A stretch of 64,000 bases of DNA from Erwinia phyllosphaerae (GTDB lineage Bacteria; Pseudomonadota; Gammaproteobacteria; Enterobacterales; Enterobacteriaceae): contig NZ_JAHSPF010000010.1 in assembly GCF_019132875.1 (NCBI RefSeq), forward strand, positions 62,001 through 126,000. The letters are read 5' to 3'. Below the pieces are notes generated by a model, which was given only the letters and a program-made list of their open reading frames with translations, did no database searches and was not told the DNA's origin. A program made the translations under genes and the position numbers. This document shows, one piece after another, positions 40,865-51,913 of this stretch. How positions within the stretch are numbered: the first letter of the stretch is position 1; each line of letters opens with the position of its first letter.

Positions 40865-41623
40865 TCAGCAAATTTCCAGATGGACTTCGTGCTGTTCGAT
40901 AGTTTTAAGTACGCCCGGCGGCGGTAGCTCGTCGGTGAACATATAATCTATCAGGCTCATATTGCCCAGGTTAACCATGGCGTTACGGCCAAACTTTGAG
41001 TGGTCGGCCACCAGCATCACGCAGCGCGAGTTTTCAATAATCGCCCGCTTGGTGCGTACCTCGTGATAGTCGAAGTCCAGCAGCGAGCCGTCCATATCGA
41101 TGCCGCTGATCCCCAGGATGCCGTAGTCCAGCCGAAACTGAGAAATATAGTCCAGCGTCGCCTCGCCCATAATGCCGCCGTCGCGCGTGCGCACTTCACC
41201 ACCGGCCACAATCAGGCTGAAGTCGGGTTTGCTCATCAGCAGCATCGCCACGTTGAGGTTATTGGTCACAATACGCAGGTTGTTGTGGTTCAACAGCGCA
41301 TGAGCAACCGCTTCTGGCGTGGTGCCGATATCGATAAACAGTGAGGCACCGTCCGGGATCTGGCTGGCGACGCGCTGCGCAATACGCGCCTTTTCCGCCG
41401 ACCACATCATTTTGCGGTCTTGCCAGGCGGTATTTTCCGAGCTGGAAGGCAGCGCCGCGCCGCCGTGGTGGCGCTGGATTTTATTTTGCTCTGCCAGTTC
41501 GTTCAGGTCGCGGCGAATGGTTTGCGGGCTGACGGTAAAATGATCCACCAGCTCTTCGGTACTGACATAGCCCTGACGACGAACCAGATCGATAATGGCG
41601 TCGTGACGTTGCGTCTGCTTCAC
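40865..41623 (-). CDS. glpR: Glycerol-3-phosphate regulon repressor
   Basis: DeoR-family repressor of glp genes, released by glycerol-3-phosphate. 252 residues as in E. coli. N-terminal helix-turn-helix about 5-55 (GYVSTEELVDHFTVSPQTIRRDLNELAEQNKI) followed by the sugar-phosphate isomerase-like sensor domain (IDIGTTPEAVA, ADHSKFGRNAMV). Last of glpE-glpG-glpR; its probable operator is visible in front of glpD in this window. Confidence 0.97.
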   Translation of the reverse strand: MKQTQRHDAIIDLVRRQGYVSTEELVDHFTVSPQTIRRDLNELAEQNKIQRHHGGAALPSSSENTAWQDRKMMWSAEKARIAQRVASQIPDGASLFIDIGTTPEAVAHALLNHNNLRIVTNNLNVAMLLMSKPDFSLIVAGGEVRTRDGGIMGEATLDYISQFRLDYGILGISGIDMDGSLLDFDYHEVRTKRAIIENSRCVMLVADHSKFGRNAMVNLGNMSLIDYMFTDELPPPGVLKTIEQHEVHLEIC

Positions 41624-41643
41624 AAAGCTCTCCTGTATATGCG

Positions 41644-42462
41644 CTATCTTGTTTTTCGGGTATCGACAAAGGCCATTGCCAGCCCGAGCAGCAGTCCGGT
41701 AACGTGCGCGGCGTTGGCGATGGACAGGTTAAACCAGCCCATATAGCCGATGACCAGCCAGACAAGGGAAAATGCCATCAGGCCACGCTCAAGGTAAATC
41801 CCGCTGGCGGGATCTCGTTCTCCCCGCAGCCACGCGTAGCCCATCAGCGCGTAAACCACGCCGGAAAGACCACCAAACATGACGCCGCTGAATTTTGCCT
41901 GCATCCAGCCGCTGAGCAGCGCGGAGATTAACATAATGACAAAGAGCTTGCCGCTGCCGAGCCGTTTTTCAATCGCGCCGCCCAGATACCACCACCACAG
42001 CAGGTTAAACAGAATATGCACCAGTGAAAAATGCAGCAGCGCATGGCTGAACCAGCGCCACAGCTGCAAATGCTGGTCGGCATTGGGCCAGGAGAGCCAG
42101 CCCATGACGGTGCGGTCGCCCACAATCTGCATCAGGATAAAGACGATAAAGCAGGCAGCGATGACGGTCAGCGTCAGCGGGCCAGCCCGCTCGCGGATAT
42201 TGGCCATCAGTGACGAGCCGCTATAGGAGATGCCGCTGGTGGTCGTGCCGGACTGCCAGCTGGCCGCCAGATAACGTGGATGATTGGGCTCACGGATAAA
42301 CTGACCGAGTTCGTTTTCGACCAGATTCAGCTGTGAATCGTCATCCAGCCACAGCGTATAGCGGTCATCATGCTCAATACGCAGCCTTACACCCCGCGTC
42401 GCCATATAGTCCACAAAGGCCTGCGCCATGCGGGGATTAGCAAACTCAGTAATACGCGTCAT
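41644..42462 (-). CDS. glpG: Rhomboid protease GlpG
   Basis: Intramembrane serine protease with six membrane helices. 272 residues, E. coli 276. N-terminal cytoplasmic domain about 1-85; catalytic Ser200 in [14 protein letters not shown] and His253 in [12 protein letters not shown], plus the conserved [19 protein letters not shown] stretch. The exact biological substrate is poorly known in the family. 20 bases before glpR. Confidence 0.97.
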   Translation of the reverse strand: MTRITEFANPRMAQAFVDYMATRGVRLRIEHDDRYTLWLDDDSQLNLVENELGQFIREPNHPRYLAASWQSGTTTSGISYSGSSLMANIRERAGPLTLTVIAACFIVFILMQIVGDRTVMGWLSWPNADQHLQLWRWFSHALLHFSLVHILFNLLWWWYLGGAIEKRLGSGKLFVIMLISALLSGWMQAKFSGVMFGGLSGVVYALMGYAWLRGERDPASGIYLERGLMAFSLVWLVIGYMGWFNLSIANAAHVTGLLLGLAMAFVDTRKTR

Positions 42463-42509
42463 CGCCGGTAAAATCCCTGTTTATAGTATAAAAATGTTTT
42501 ATTTTGCGG

Positions 42510-42839
42510 CTATTCTGCGCCAGAAGAAATCTGTTGTGGGAAGACAGCGCGCCATGCGTCAAAGCCGCCGTCGATGCTGTAAGCCTCTTTAAACCCCTGG
42601 CTCAGCAGATACTGGGCCACGCCCTTGCTGCTGTTGCCGTGATAGCACATTACCAGCACCGGTGCGTTCAGGTCACTTTGCTGCATAAAAGCAGGCAGGG
42701 TGGTATTGGTAAGATGAAAAGCGCCGCTGGCATGGGCTGCCAGGTAGCTTTGTGGATCGCGGATATCTACCAGCTGCGCTTTTTCTTGCGAAAGCTTAGC
42801 CTGCGCCTGCTGTACGTCGATACACTCAAATTGGTCCAT
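42510..42839 (-). CDS. glpE: Thiosulfate sulfurtransferase GlpE
   Basis: Single-domain rhodanese moving sulfane sulfur to cyanide or thioredoxin. 109 residues, E. coli 108. Active-site Cys65 in [23 protein letters not shown] is the CH2-A type motif. First gene of glpEGR, divergent from glpD, sharing a 226-base control region. Confidence 0.97.
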   Translation of the reverse strand: MDQFECIDVQQAQAKLSQEKAQLVDIRDPQSYLAAHASGAFHLTNTTLPAFMQQSDLNAPVLVMCYHGNSSKGVAQYLLSQGFKEAYSIDGGFDAWRAVFPQQISSGAE

Positions 42840-42942
42840 GGTCTGTTCTCAAAAGATGACAATCGGGCGCTATTGTATCGCGATCAAAGCCAACAATAAC
42901 CCAATAAAGCACAGGGCTATATGGCTTTTTCCTGAACAATTC

Positions 42943-42958
42943 TGTTACCTCCATCACG
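42943..42958. promoter_or_regulatory. Candidate CRP site between glpE and glpD
   Basis: TGTTA-CCTCCA-TCACG matches 8 of 10 positions of the CRP consensus TGTGA-N6-TCACA. Its centre lies about 72 bases before the inferred glpD start, a permitted CRP spacing, and it could serve the divergent glpEGR operon too. Confidence 0.5.
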
Positions 42959-43010
42959 CATAAATGTTTTTATTCGGTTAACGCTGGCGTCGGTGTCGCT
43001 TTGCGATTAT

Positions 43011-43033
43011 TATAATGCTCGAAAACGAACATT
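43011..43033 (+). promoter_or_regulatory. glpD promoter -10 and GlpR operator
   Basis: TATAAT (43011-43016) overlaps the palindrome AATGCTCG-AAAA-CGAACATT (43014-43033), nearly identical to the known GlpR operator pattern (ATGTTCGN4CGAACAT). A further half site CGAACAT follows at about 43047. Repression by GlpR would block initiation directly. No good -35 was seen, consistent with CRP dependence. Confidence 0.78.
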
Positions 43034-43065
43034 TAAGAACTATTCCGAACATCGGAGGAGATGAC

Positions 43066-44574
43066 GTGGAAACCAAAGACTTGATCGTAATCGGCGGCGG
43101 CATCAACGGTGCTGGCATTGCGGCAGATGCCGCAGGACGCGGCCTGTCTGTGCTGATGCTCGAGGCGCAAGACCTGGCGTGCGCGACCTCTTCCGCCAGT
43201 TCTAAACTGATCCACGGCGGCCTGCGCTACCTGGAACACTATGAATTCCGTCTGGTCAGCGAAGCGCTGGCCGAGCGCGAGGTGCTGTTAAAAATGGCCC
43301 CGCATATCGCCTTCCCTATGCGCTTCCGTTTGCCGCACCGTCCGCATCTGCGTCCGGCCTGGATGATCCGCGTTGGCCTGTTTATGTATGACCATCTGGG
43401 CAAACGCACCAGCCTGCCCGGCAGCAAAGGGTTGCGTTTTGACTCAGATTCGGTGTTAAAACCTGAAATTACGCGCGGTTTCGAATATTCCGACTGCTGG
43501 GTAGACGATGCTCGCCTGGTGGTCCTCAACGCGCAGGAAGTTGAGAAGCGCGGCGGCGAAGTGCGCACGCGCACTAAAGTGACTCGCGCCTGGCGTGAAA
43601 ACGGCCTGTGGAAGGTTGAAGCGGAAGACATCGACTCCGGCAAAACCTTTACCTGGCAGGCAAAAGGCTTAGTTAACGCCGCTGGCCCGTGGGTTAAGCA
43701 GCTGTTTGATGACGGCCTGCAGCTTAAGTCACCTTACGGTATCCGCCTGATTAAAGGCAGCCATATCGTTGTGCCGCGCGTGCATACGCAAAAGCAGGCT
43801 TATATTCTGCAGAACGAAGACAACCGTATCGTCTTTGTGATCCCGTGGATGGACGAGTTCTCTATTATCGGCACCACCGACGTTGAATATAAAGGCGATC
43901 CGAAAAACGTCCATATCGACGAGAAAGAGACCGAATATCTGCTGAAAGTGTTTAACAGCCACTTTAAAAAGAACATCAGTAAAGACGATATCGTCTGGTC
44001 TTATTCCGGCGTGCGTCCGCTGTGCGATGACGAATCCGATTCGCCGCAGGCCATCACCCGCGACTATACGCTGGACGTGCGTGACGATAACGGTAAAGCG
44101 CCACTGCTGTCGGTGTTTGGCGGCAAGCTGACCACCTATCGCAAGCTGGCCGAGCACGCGATGGAGAAGCTGTCGAAGTACTACAGCAACGCAGGCCCGG
44201 CCTGGACACGCAACTGCGTACTGCCGGGTGGTGATATCGCCGGCACGCGTGAAGATTACGCTGCCAGCCTGCGTCGCCGCTATCCGTTTATTACAGAACA
44301 GATGGCGCGCCATTACGCTCGTACCTACGGCAGCAACACGGAGCTGTTCCTGAAACCGGCTAAAAGCCTGGAAGATTTGGGCGAGCTGTTTGGTCATCAT
44401 TTCTATGAAGCCGAGCTGCGTTATCTGGTCGAACACGAGTGGGTGCGCGAGCAGGATGATGCGCTGTGGCGTCGTACCAAAGAAGGGATGTTCTTAAACG
44501 AGCAGCAGCGCGCGCGCGTTGGCGCATGGCTGGCAGAGCATGCAAAGAAACCGGCGCTGTCGCTGGCGTCGTAA
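43066..44574 (+). CDS. glpD: Aerobic glycerol-3-phosphate dehydrogenase
   Basis: FAD-dependent peripheral inner-membrane enzyme oxidising glycerol-3-phosphate to DHAP and passing electrons to ubiquinone. The best start is GTG 43066, with GGAGGAG 5 bases upstream; it gives 502 residues starting VETKDLIVIGGGINGAGIA, matching the 501-residue E. coli form. The open frame begins 17 codons earlier but that part covers the GlpR operator. Dinucleotide-binding GGGINGAG at 10-17. C-terminal DUF-like cap domain ends ...KPALSLAS. Confidence 0.97.
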   Translation: METKDLIVIGGGINGAGIAADAAGRGLSVLMLEAQDLACATSSASSKLIHGGLRYLEHYEFRLVSEALAEREVLLKMAPHIAFPMRFRLPHRPHLRPAWMIRVGLFMYDHLGKRTSLPGSKGLRFDSDSVLKPEITRGFEYSDCWVDDARLVVLNAQEVEKRGGEVRTRTKVTRAWRENGLWKVEAEDIDSGKTFTWQAKGLVNAAGPWVKQLFDDGLQLKSPYGIRLIKGSHIVVPRVHTQKQAYILQNEDNRIVFVIPWMDEFSIIGTTDVEYKGDPKNVHIDEKETEYLLKVFNSHFKKNISKDDIVWSYSGVRPLCDDESDSPQAITRDYTLDVRDDNGKAPLLSVFGGKLTTYRKLAEHAMEKLSKYYSNAGPAWTRNCVLPGGDIAGTREDYAASLRRRYPFITEQMARHYARTYGSNTELFLKPAKSLEDLGELFGHHFYEAELRYLVEHEWVREQDDALWRRTKEGMFLNEQQRARVGAWLAEHAKKPALSLAS

Positions 44575-44594
44575 CTCCTGTAACAGCGTGATGC

Positions 44595-44626
44595 AAAAAG
44601 GGCGGAATTGATTTCCGCCCTTTTTT
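44595..44626. terminator. Bidirectional terminator between glpD and glgP
   Basis: Stem GGGCGGAA/TTCCGCCC (44600-44607, 44613-44620) extended by AAAAA/TTTTTT on the outside, giving T runs for both convergent genes. Confidence 0.88.
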
Positions 44627-44659
44627 ATATTTACAGATTAGAAGACTAAACCCGCGTTA

Positions 44660-47107
44660 TTACAGCCGAATCGGCTTAATATTCCAGATCTCGTCTGCGT
44701 ATTCCTGAATCGTCCTGTCGGAAGAGAAATAGCCCATATTGGCAATATTCAGCAGCGTTTTACGCGTCCACTCTTCCGGATGACGGTACAGCTCGTCCAC
44801 TTTATCCTGCGTATCCACATAGCTACGGTAGTCCGCCAGCAGCTGATAGTGGTCGCCCAGATTCACCAGCGAATCAAAAATATTGCGGTAGCGGCCCGGT
44901 TCCTGTGGACTGAATACGCCGGTCGCAATCTGATTCAGCGTCTGCTGCAGTTCGGCATCCTGCTCGTAAATCTCGTGTGAGTTATAGCCTTGTGCACGCA
45001 GCTCTTCAACCTGAGGCGTGGTGTTGCCGAAGATAAAGATATTCTCTTCACCCATGTGTTCCAGCATCTCGACGTTGGCACCGTCCAGCGTGCCGATGGT
45101 CAGCGCGCCGTTCAGGGCAAACTTCATATTACTGGTGCCGGAGGCCTCGGTACCCGCCAGCGAGATCTGTTCAGAGAGATCGGCGGCCGGGATAATGATC
45201 TGCGCCAGGCTAACGCTGTAGTTAGGGATAAACACGATCTTCAGCTTGTTTTTTACCTGCGGATCGTTGTTGATCACATTCGCTACGTCGTTGATCAAAT
45301 GAATAATATGTTTTGCCATGTAGTAAGCCGAAGCGGCCTTACCAGCAAAGATATTTACGCGCGGCACCCAGTCAGCCTCCGGATCGGCTTTGATCCGGTT
45401 ATAACGCGTGATGACGTGCAGCACGTTCATTAGCTGCCGCTTATATTCATGTATACGCTTGATCTGCACGTCAAACAGCGCGTGCGGATCGATAACGATA
45501 TCCATTTTCTGCGCGATATGTTCCGCCAGCCTTTTCTTGTTGATCAGCTTGGCGTCGCTGATCCTCTTCAGGAAGCCGGGATAGTCGATATGCTGCTTCA
45601 GCTCGTCAAGCTGGCTTAAATCCGTGCGCCAGGTGCGGCCAATGGTGTCGTCCAGCACTTCGGAAAGCGAAGGGTTAGCCAACGCTACCCAGCGGCGCGG
45701 CGTAACGCCGTTGGTTTTGTTACAGAAGCGGCCAGGGAACAGCGCGGCAAAATCCGCAAACAGCGACTGCACCATCAGGTTCGAGTGCAGTTCAGATACG
45801 CCGTTAACCTTGTGGCTGACCACTACCGCCAGCCAGGCCATACGCACCTGACGCCCGTTAGCTTCATCAATGATCGAGATGCGCGATTGCAGATCCCAGT
45901 CGTCGGGATAGTAGTCCTGAATGGTTTTCAGGAAGTAGTCATTGATATCGAAAATAATTTGCAGATGGCGCGGCAGGATCTTGCCGATCATATCAACCGG
46001 CCAGGTTTCCAGCGCTTCCTGCATCAACGTGTGGTTGGTATAGGAGAAGACCTGACAGGTCACTTCAAACGCGTCGTCCCAGCTGAACTTGTGCTCGTCA
46101 ATCAGCAGCCGCATCAGCTCAGGGATCGCCAGCACCGGATGCGTGTCGTTCAGATGGATAGCGATTTTATCCGCCAGGTTGTCAAAGGTCTGATGCATAA
46201 CCCAGTGACGGTTAAGAATGTCCTGCACCGTGGCCGATACCAGGAAATACTCCTGACGCAGGCGTAGCTCGCGTCCGGAATAGGTGGAGTCGTCCGGATA
46301 AAGTACGCGCGACACGTTTTCCGAGTGGTTTTTATCTTCTACAGCGGCAAAGTAATCGCCCTGGTTAAATTTCCCAAGGTTGATTTCGTTACTTGCCTGC
46401 GCCCCCCACAGCCGTAGGGTGTTGGTGGCGTCCGTATCAAACCCCGGAATGATCTGGTCGTAGGCCGTTGCCAGCACTTCTTCCGTTTCCAGCCAGCGGG
46501 AACGGCTGCCTTCATGCTGAATGCGGCCGCCAAAACGGACTTTGTAGCGCGTGTTAAAACGCTGAAACTCCCAGGGATTACCATATTCCAGCCAGTAATC
46601 CGGCGATTCCGCCTGGCGTCCGTCAACGATATTTTGCTTAAACATACCGTAGTCGTAGCGGATACCGTAGCCGCGTCCGGGCAGGCCCAGCGTCGCAAGC
46701 GAATCCAGGAAGCAGGCGGCCAGGCGGCCTAAACCGCCGTTGCCCAGCCCCGGATCGTTCTCTTCGCCAATCAGCTCTTCCAGATCGAAGCCCATCTCTT
46801 CCAGCGCGGCGCGGGCATCGTCGTAGATGCCCATTGCCAGTAACGCATTGGAGAGCGTACGCCCTACCAGAAACTCCATCGACAGATAATAGACCTGACG
46901 CACATCCTGCGACAGCTGCGCACGGTTAAAGCGCAGCCAGCGTTCCACCATCCGATCCCGTACCGCCAGCAGCGTCGCGTTCAGCCATTCATGTTTATTG
47001 GCAATAGAAGGATCTTTGCCAATCGTGAACATCAGTTTATAGGCAATGGAGTGTTTCAATGCCTCGACGCTGAGCGTTGGGGCCGTATAAGTGAAAGGTG
47101 CGTTCAT
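44660..47107 (-). CDS. glgP: Glycogen phosphorylase
   Basis: PLP-dependent GT35 enzyme removing glucose-1-phosphate from glycogen ends. 815 residues as in E. coli. PLP Lys in [22 protein letters not shown] (lysine near 662); [14 protein letters not shown] and [13 protein letters not shown] present. It has the longer N terminus ([20 protein letters not shown]) that MalP lacks. Last gene of glgB-X-C-A-P, 18 bases after glgA. Confidence 0.98.
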   Translation of the reverse strand: MNAPFTYTAPTLSVEALKHSIAYKLMFTIGKDPSIANKHEWLNATLLAVRDRMVERWLRFNRAQLSQDVRQVYYLSMEFLVGRTLSNALLAMGIYDDARAALEEMGFDLEELIGEENDPGLGNGGLGRLAACFLDSLATLGLPGRGYGIRYDYGMFKQNIVDGRQAESPDYWLEYGNPWEFQRFNTRYKVRFGGRIQHEGSRSRWLETEEVLATAYDQIIPGFDTDATNTLRLWGAQASNEINLGKFNQGDYFAAVEDKNHSENVSRVLYPDDSTYSGRELRLRQEYFLVSATVQDILNRHWVMHQTFDNLADKIAIHLNDTHPVLAIPELMRLLIDEHKFSWDDAFEVTCQVFSYTNHTLMQEALETWPVDMIGKILPRHLQIIFDINDYFLKTIQDYYPDDWDLQSRISIIDEANGRQVRMAWLAVVVSHKVNGVSELHSNLMVQSLFADFAALFPGRFCNKTNGVTPRRWVALANPSLSEVLDDTIGRTWRTDLSQLDELKQHIDYPGFLKRISDAKLINKKRLAEHIAQKMDIVIDPHALFDVQIKRIHEYKRQLMNVLHVITRYNRIKADPEADWVPRVNIFAGKAASAYYMAKHIIHLINDVANVINNDPQVKNKLKIVFIPNYSVSLAQIIIPAADLSEQISLAGTEASGTSNMKFALNGALTIGTLDGANVEMLEHMGEENIFIFGNTTPQVEELRAQGYNSHEIYEQDAELQQTLNQIATGVFSPQEPGRYRNIFDSLVNLGDHYQLLADYRSYVDTQDKVDELYRHPEEWTRKTLLNIANMGYFSSDRTIQEYADEIWNIKPIRL

Positions 47108-47125
47108 ATCAGTTTTCCGGTTTCT

Positions 47126-48559
47126 TTATAACAAACGTTGATAGAGATCGCGGTAAGCCACGGCGGCCACCTGCCAGCTAAAATCCATCGCCATCGCCTG
47201 GCGCTGTACGTAGCGCCACAGCGAAGGACGAGACCAGAGCACAAAGGCGCGACGAATCGCTCGCAGCAACGACCAGGCGTTGCTGTCTTCAAATACAAAG
47301 CCGCTGGCAATGCCGTCGGCCAGGTTTTCCAGCGAGCTGTCGTTAACCGTATCGGCCAGGCCGCCGGTACGCCGCACCAGCGGCAGCGTGCCGTATTTCA
47401 AACCGTACAGCTGCGTCAGGCCGCACGGCTCAAAGCGGCTTGGCACTACGATAACGTCGGCCCCGCCCATAATGCGGTGCGAGAAAGCCTCGTGATAGCC
47501 AATCTGTACGCCAACCTGGCCGGGATATTCCGCCGCCGCCGCAAGAAACCCTTGCTGCAATACCGCATCGCCCGCGCCAAGCAGCACCAGCTGGCCGCCC
47601 TGTTCCAGCAGGCCCGGCAGCGCTTCCAGCACTAAATCCAGCCCTTTTTGTTTGGTCAGACGACTGACGACGGCGAATACCGGCGCTTTCTCGTCAATCT
47701 TCAGCCCCATGGCAATTTGCAGCTGACGCTTGTTTTCCTGCTTGGCGTCCAGGACATCGCGGTTATAGCGTGCGGTCAGCAGCAGATCCTGTTCCGGATC
47801 CCAGATTAGCGGATCCACGCCGTTCAGAATGCCGGTTAAGCGCCCTTCCATCTGCCGCTGTTTCAGCAGATCCTCCATGCCATAGCCAAACTCCGGCTGG
47901 GTGATTTCGCGCGCATAGGTCGGGCTGACCGCCGTAATATGATCGGCATAAAAAAGCCCGGCCTTGAGATAGGAGATCTGTCCGTAGAACTCCAGACCAT
48001 GCATATTGAAAAACGACCACGGCAGCTGGATCTGCTCCAGATGATGAGCGTAAAACAGTCCCTGATACGCCAGGTTATGCACGGTGAACACGGATTTCGC
48101 CGGACGTCCTCTGGCCGCCAGATAGGCGCAGGTCAAACCGGCATGCCAGTCGTGAGCGTGTACCACTTCCGGGCGCCAGAAAGTATCCAGCCCGCAGGCG
48201 ATTTCACACCCCATCCATCCCAGTAGCGCAAACCGCAGGTAGTTGTCCGTATAGGCAAACTGCGACTCGTCGTGATACGGGCTGCCGGGACGATCGTATA
48301 ACCCCGGCGCGTCGATCATATAAATCCCTACGCCGTCATACTCACCGTAGTGCAGCTCGACGTAACCCGCGAAGGTGTGCAGACGAGCCACCACTTCCGC
48401 GTCGGGAATGCCCTTCTTTATATCCGGAAACGCCGGAATCAATACTCTGGTATCAATCCCTGCCGCAATCTGCGCCGCCGGTAATGCCCCAACAACATCA
48501 GCAAGCCCGCCCGTTTTTAGCAGCGGGAAAATTTCTGAACAGACATGTAAAACCTGCAT
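47126..48559 (-). CDS. glgA: Glycogen synthase (ADP-glucose)
   Basis: GT5 enzyme extending alpha-1,4-glucan chains from ADP-glucose. 477 residues as in E. coli. ADP-glucose motif KTGGL at 15-19; GT-B fold C-terminal motif [29 protein letters not shown] with the second GGL. 66 bases after glgC and 18 before glgP in the glycogen operon. Confidence 0.98.
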   Translation of the reverse strand: MQVLHVCSEIFPLLKTGGLADVVGALPAAQIAAGIDTRVLIPAFPDIKKGIPDAEVVARLHTFAGYVELHYGEYDGVGIYMIDAPGLYDRPGSPYHDESQFAYTDNYLRFALLGWMGCEIACGLDTFWRPEVVHAHDWHAGLTCAYLAARGRPAKSVFTVHNLAYQGLFYAHHLEQIQLPWSFFNMHGLEFYGQISYLKAGLFYADHITAVSPTYAREITQPEFGYGMEDLLKQRQMEGRLTGILNGVDPLIWDPEQDLLLTARYNRDVLDAKQENKRQLQIAMGLKIDEKAPVFAVVSRLTKQKGLDLVLEALPGLLEQGGQLVLLGAGDAVLQQGFLAAAAEYPGQVGVQIGYHEAFSHRIMGGADVIVVPSRFEPCGLTQLYGLKYGTLPLVRRTGGLADTVNDSSLENLADGIASGFVFEDSNAWSLLRAIRRAFVLWSRPSLWRYVQRQAMAMDFSWQVAAVAYRDLYQRLL

Positions 48560-48625
48560 TATCGGCTCCTTTACTTTGTTCTGACGCGTTCCTCCGCATC
48601 AAACCCGTGCTTTATTTTTATGTAG

Positions 48626-49915
48626 TTAACTACGCCAACCCAGCTTTGCCAGCATGGTACGAGTGACCAGCACAATGCCTTCTTCCGAACGGTAAAAACG
48701 ACGCGCATCATCATCCGGGTTCTCGCCGATTACCGTTCCTTCGGGCAGTTCGCAGGCACGATCTATCACGCAGCGGCGCAGGCGACAGGAGCGCCCCACT
48801 ACCACGTCCGGCGACAGCACAGAGGATTCGATATTGCAGAAAGAATTGATTCGAACGCGAGAAAACAGCACAGAATTCACAACTACCGAGCCAGAAATAA
48901 TGCAGCCGCCCGACACTAAGGAATTCATCGTCATGCCATGGCTACCTGACCTGTCCTGCACAAATTTTGCCGGCGGCAGCGGCTCCATATGCGTACGGAT
49001 AGGCCAGTTACGGTCGTACATATCCAGTTCCGGCGTCACCGACGCCAGATCGAGATTCGCTTTCCAGTAGGCTTCCAGCGTACCGACGTCGCGCCAGTAA
49101 GGCGGCGCGTTATCGTCGCTTTGCACGCAGGAAACGCTAAAGGAGTGCGCCAGAGCTTCGCCGGTGGCGACAATCTTTGGCAGGATGTCTTTGCCGAAAT
49201 CGTGGTTAGATTCCGGAATTTTTAAATCGTCTTCCAGCAGCTGATAGAGATAGTCGGCATTAAAGGTATAAATGCCCATGCTGGCCAGCGCCTGGGTGTC
49301 ATCGCCCGGCATCGACGGCGGATCGGCCGGTTTTTCCAGGAAATCTACCACCTTGTTTTCAGCGTTGACGGCCATTACGCCGAACGCGCTGGCCTCTTCA
49401 ATCGGCACAGGCAAACAGGCGATGGTACATTTTGCGCCGTTTTCAACGTGGTCCAGCAGCATGCGCGAGTAGTCCATCTTGTAGATATGGTCGCCCGCCA
49501 GGATCACGATATATTTCGCCTGATAGCGGCGGATAATATCGAGGTTTTGCGTAACGGCATCCGCCGTGCCCCGATACCAGTGTTCCGTAGAGAGACGCTG
49601 CTGGGCGGGCAGCAGATCGACAAACTCGTTCATCTCCTCGTTTAGAAATGACCAGCCGCGCTGGATATGCTGCACCAGCGTGTGCGACTGATACTGCGTG
49701 ATCACCGCGATCCGCCGGATCCCGGAGTTCAGGCAGTTCGACAGGGCAAAATCGATGATGCGAAATTTCCCGCCGAAGTGGACGGCTGGCTTGGCGCGTT
49801 TCGCGGTGAGATCTTTTAACCGCGTGCCGCGTCCGCCCGCCAGGATCAGGGCTACAGTTTGCGACGGCAATTGTCTTGCCAACATCAGAGGGTCGTTCTT
49901 ATCTAAAGTGGCCAT
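48626..49915 (-). CDS. glgC: Glucose-1-phosphate adenylyltransferase
   Basis: Makes ADP-glucose from glucose-1-phosphate and ATP, the controlled step of glycogen synthesis. 429 residues, E. coli 431. Nucleotidyltransferase signature [13 protein letters not shown] (26-38); allosteric-site Lys region [11 protein letters not shown] (40-50); C-terminal left-handed beta helix. A CAGGAG ribosome site precedes the ATG; GGA-containing leaders are the usual CsrA target at this gene, but no CsrA site can be proven here. 12 bases after glgX. Confidence 0.98.
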   Translation of the reverse strand: MATLDKNDPLMLARQLPSQTVALILAGGRGTRLKDLTAKRAKPAVHFGGKFRIIDFALSNCLNSGIRRIAVITQYQSHTLVQHIQRGWSFLNEEMNEFVDLLPAQQRLSTEHWYRGTADAVTQNLDIIRRYQAKYIVILAGDHIYKMDYSRMLLDHVENGAKCTIACLPVPIEEASAFGVMAVNAENKVVDFLEKPADPPSMPGDDTQALASMGIYTFNADYLYQLLEDDLKIPESNHDFGKDILPKIVATGEALAHSFSVSCVQSDDNAPPYWRDVGTLEAYWKANLDLASVTPELDMYDRNWPIRTHMEPLPPAKFVQDRSGSHGMTMNSLVSGGCIISGSVVVNSVLFSRVRINSFCNIESSVLSPDVVVGRSCRLRRCVIDRACELPEGTVIGENPDDDARRFYRSEEGIVLVTRTMLAKLGWRS

Positions 49916-49927
49916 GCCTGACTCCTG

Positions 49928-51913
49928 TTATGGTTGTTCCTGGAACACGCACACGCCGTGTGCGGCGCCATGCCAGACAGTTAACAGAATCGGGTTATCA
50001 TCCCCGGCGAAGGGCGGAACAGCATGCCAGCGCCCCGGTGGCAGTTTGATATCGCACACTTCTTCGGTGGCGTTAAGCGTAACCAGCCAGTTATGCGACA
50101 GCCTGATCTGGAGTCGGCGCACGCCCTGCCGCCAGTCACTGGCGGTCATCGGCTTGCCTTCCGGCCCCAGCCACTCCACGTTGCCGTCGCCTGGCTGCCA
50201 CCAGCGATCCGCCTGTAGCGCCGGAATGCGCTTGCGCAGATGGATTAAGGCGGCAGTAAAATTGAACAATCCACTGTTGTTGTTTTCCCAGTCGAGCCAG
50301 GTCAGCTCGTTATCCTGACAGTAAGCGTTGTTGTTGCCGTGCTGGCTATGGCCGTGCTCGTCACCCGCCAGCAGCATCGGCGTGCCCTGCGAGAGCAGCA
50401 GCGTGGTCAACAGCGCATGCACGCTGCGTAGCCGATGCTCCGCCACCAGCAGCGGCGCGTTCAGTCCTTCCACGCCGTGGTTGTAACTGTAGTTGCTATT
50501 GTGGCCATCGCGATTATCTTCACCGTTGGCTTCGTTATGCTTGTTGTTAAAGCAAACCAGATCGGTAAGCGTAAAACCGTCGTGCGCGGTAATCAGATTG
50601 ATAGTGGCGGAGGGCAGTCGGCCTTCCTGCATAAAGATGTCGCTGGAAGCCGCAAAGCGCGTGGCAAAATGGCCGTTGCTGATATCGCCGTGCAGCCAGT
50701 AACGCCGCATCGCGTCACGATACTGGTCGTTCCATTCGGCAAAAGGCGCGGGAAAATTGCCGACCTGATAGCCATCCGGGCCGATGTCCCAGGGTTCTGC
50801 AATCAGTTTGCACTTTGAAAGCAGCGGGTCTTCCTGTAGCACTTCAAAGAATGATGCGTGCGGATAATATTCCGGCGTGCGGCCCAGTACCGTCGCCAGG
50901 TCAAAACGAAAACCATCAACGTGGCAGACTTCGACCCAATAGCGCAGACACTCCAGCGTCCAGTTCATAACGTTGGGATGGCTGATATTCAACGTATTGC
51001 CGCAGCCGGTCCAGTTTTCGTATTTGCCCTGCTCGTCTACCCAATAGAAGCTTTTGTTATCCACGCCGCGCTTGTTAAGCGTAGGCCCGTTTTCATCCAG
51101 CTCGGCGGTATGGTTAAACACCACGTCCAGAATCACTTCGATCCCTGCCGCGTGCAGCGCTTTTACCGCCTGCTGAAACTCATCGCGCGGATGCAGGCTG
51201 TCGACGCCGGACGCATAGCGCGAATCCAGCGCATAGGTTGCCAGCGGGTTATAGCCCCAGTAATTGGTTAACCCGAGCCGTAACAGCCTGGGTTCATGCG
51301 CAAAGCAGGCAACCGGCAGCAGTTCCAGCGTCGTAATACCAAGGCGCTTGAAATAATCGATCATCACAGGATGGCCGAGTGCGGCATAGGTGCCGCGCAG
51401 CTCCGGTGGAATGCCGGGGTGCCGCCTGGTCAGGCCGCGCACGTGGGCTTCATAAATCACCGTGGAGCCCCACGGTACGCGCGGCGGCTGGTCATCTTCC
51501 CAGTCAAAATCGTCCGCCAGCACCACGCTTTTCGGCGCGATGGCGGCGCTGTCCGACGTATCCATCTCTTTTACGCCACACTGGAAACGCGGATCGTCCG
51601 TTACTTCGCCCACCACCTCGCGAGCGCAGGGATCGATCAGTAGCTTATGTGGATTAAAGCGATGCCCGGCTTCCGGCTGCCACGGCCCGTAGACGCGGTA
51701 ACCATAGTGCTGCCCTTCTTTGATGGCGGGCAGATAGCCGTGCCAGATATCGCCAGTTCGCGCCGGAAGCTCAATGCGCGTTTCGTGGCCTTTATCGTCA
51801 AATAAACAGAGTTCGACCCGCTCGGCATGCTGGGAAAACAGCGTAAAATTGACGCCTTTACCGTCGTACGTCGCGCCCGAAGGCGTTGGCTTACCGGACT
51901 GCACTGAACTCAT
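49928..51913 (-). CDS. glgX: Glycogen debranching enzyme GlgX
   Basis: GH13_11 isoamylase-type enzyme hydrolysing alpha-1,6 branches of phosphorylase-limit glycogen, which releases maltotetraose for MalP/MalQ. 661 residues, E. coli 657. N-terminal CBM48 ([20 protein letters not shown]). Catalytic Asp in [11 protein letters not shown], Glu in [13 protein letters not shown], third Asp in [12 protein letters not shown]. Its ATG overlaps the glgB stop by 4 bases. Confidence 0.97.
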   Translation of the reverse strand: MSSVQSGKPTPSGATYDGKGVNFTLFSQHAERVELCLFDDKGHETRIELPARTGDIWHGYLPAIKEGQHYGYRVYGPWQPEAGHRFNPHKLLIDPCAREVVGEVTDDPRFQCGVKEMDTSDSAAIAPKSVVLADDFDWEDDQPPRVPWGSTVIYEAHVRGLTRRHPGIPPELRGTYAALGHPVMIDYFKRLGITTLELLPVACFAHEPRLLRLGLTNYWGYNPLATYALDSRYASGVDSLHPRDEFQQAVKALHAAGIEVILDVVFNHTAELDENGPTLNKRGVDNKSFYWVDEQGKYENWTGCGNTLNISHPNVMNWTLECLRYWVEVCHVDGFRFDLATVLGRTPEYYPHASFFEVLQEDPLLSKCKLIAEPWDIGPDGYQVGNFPAPFAEWNDQYRDAMRRYWLHGDISNGHFATRFAASSDIFMQEGRLPSATINLITAHDGFTLTDLVCFNNKHNEANGEDNRDGHNSNYSYNHGVEGLNAPLLVAEHRLRSVHALLTTLLLSQGTPMLLAGDEHGHSQHGNNNAYCQDNELTWLDWENNNSGLFNFTAALIHLRKRIPALQADRWWQPGDGNVEWLGPEGKPMTASDWRQGVRRLQIRLSHNWLVTLNATEEVCDIKLPPGRWHAVPPFAGDDNPILLTVWHGAAHGVCVFQEQP

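Noticed and set aside
43015-43065. Longer glpD start giving 17 extra residues
   Set aside because: The segment contains the GlpR operator, and the GTG at 43066 has a much better ribosome site and the conserved N terminus.
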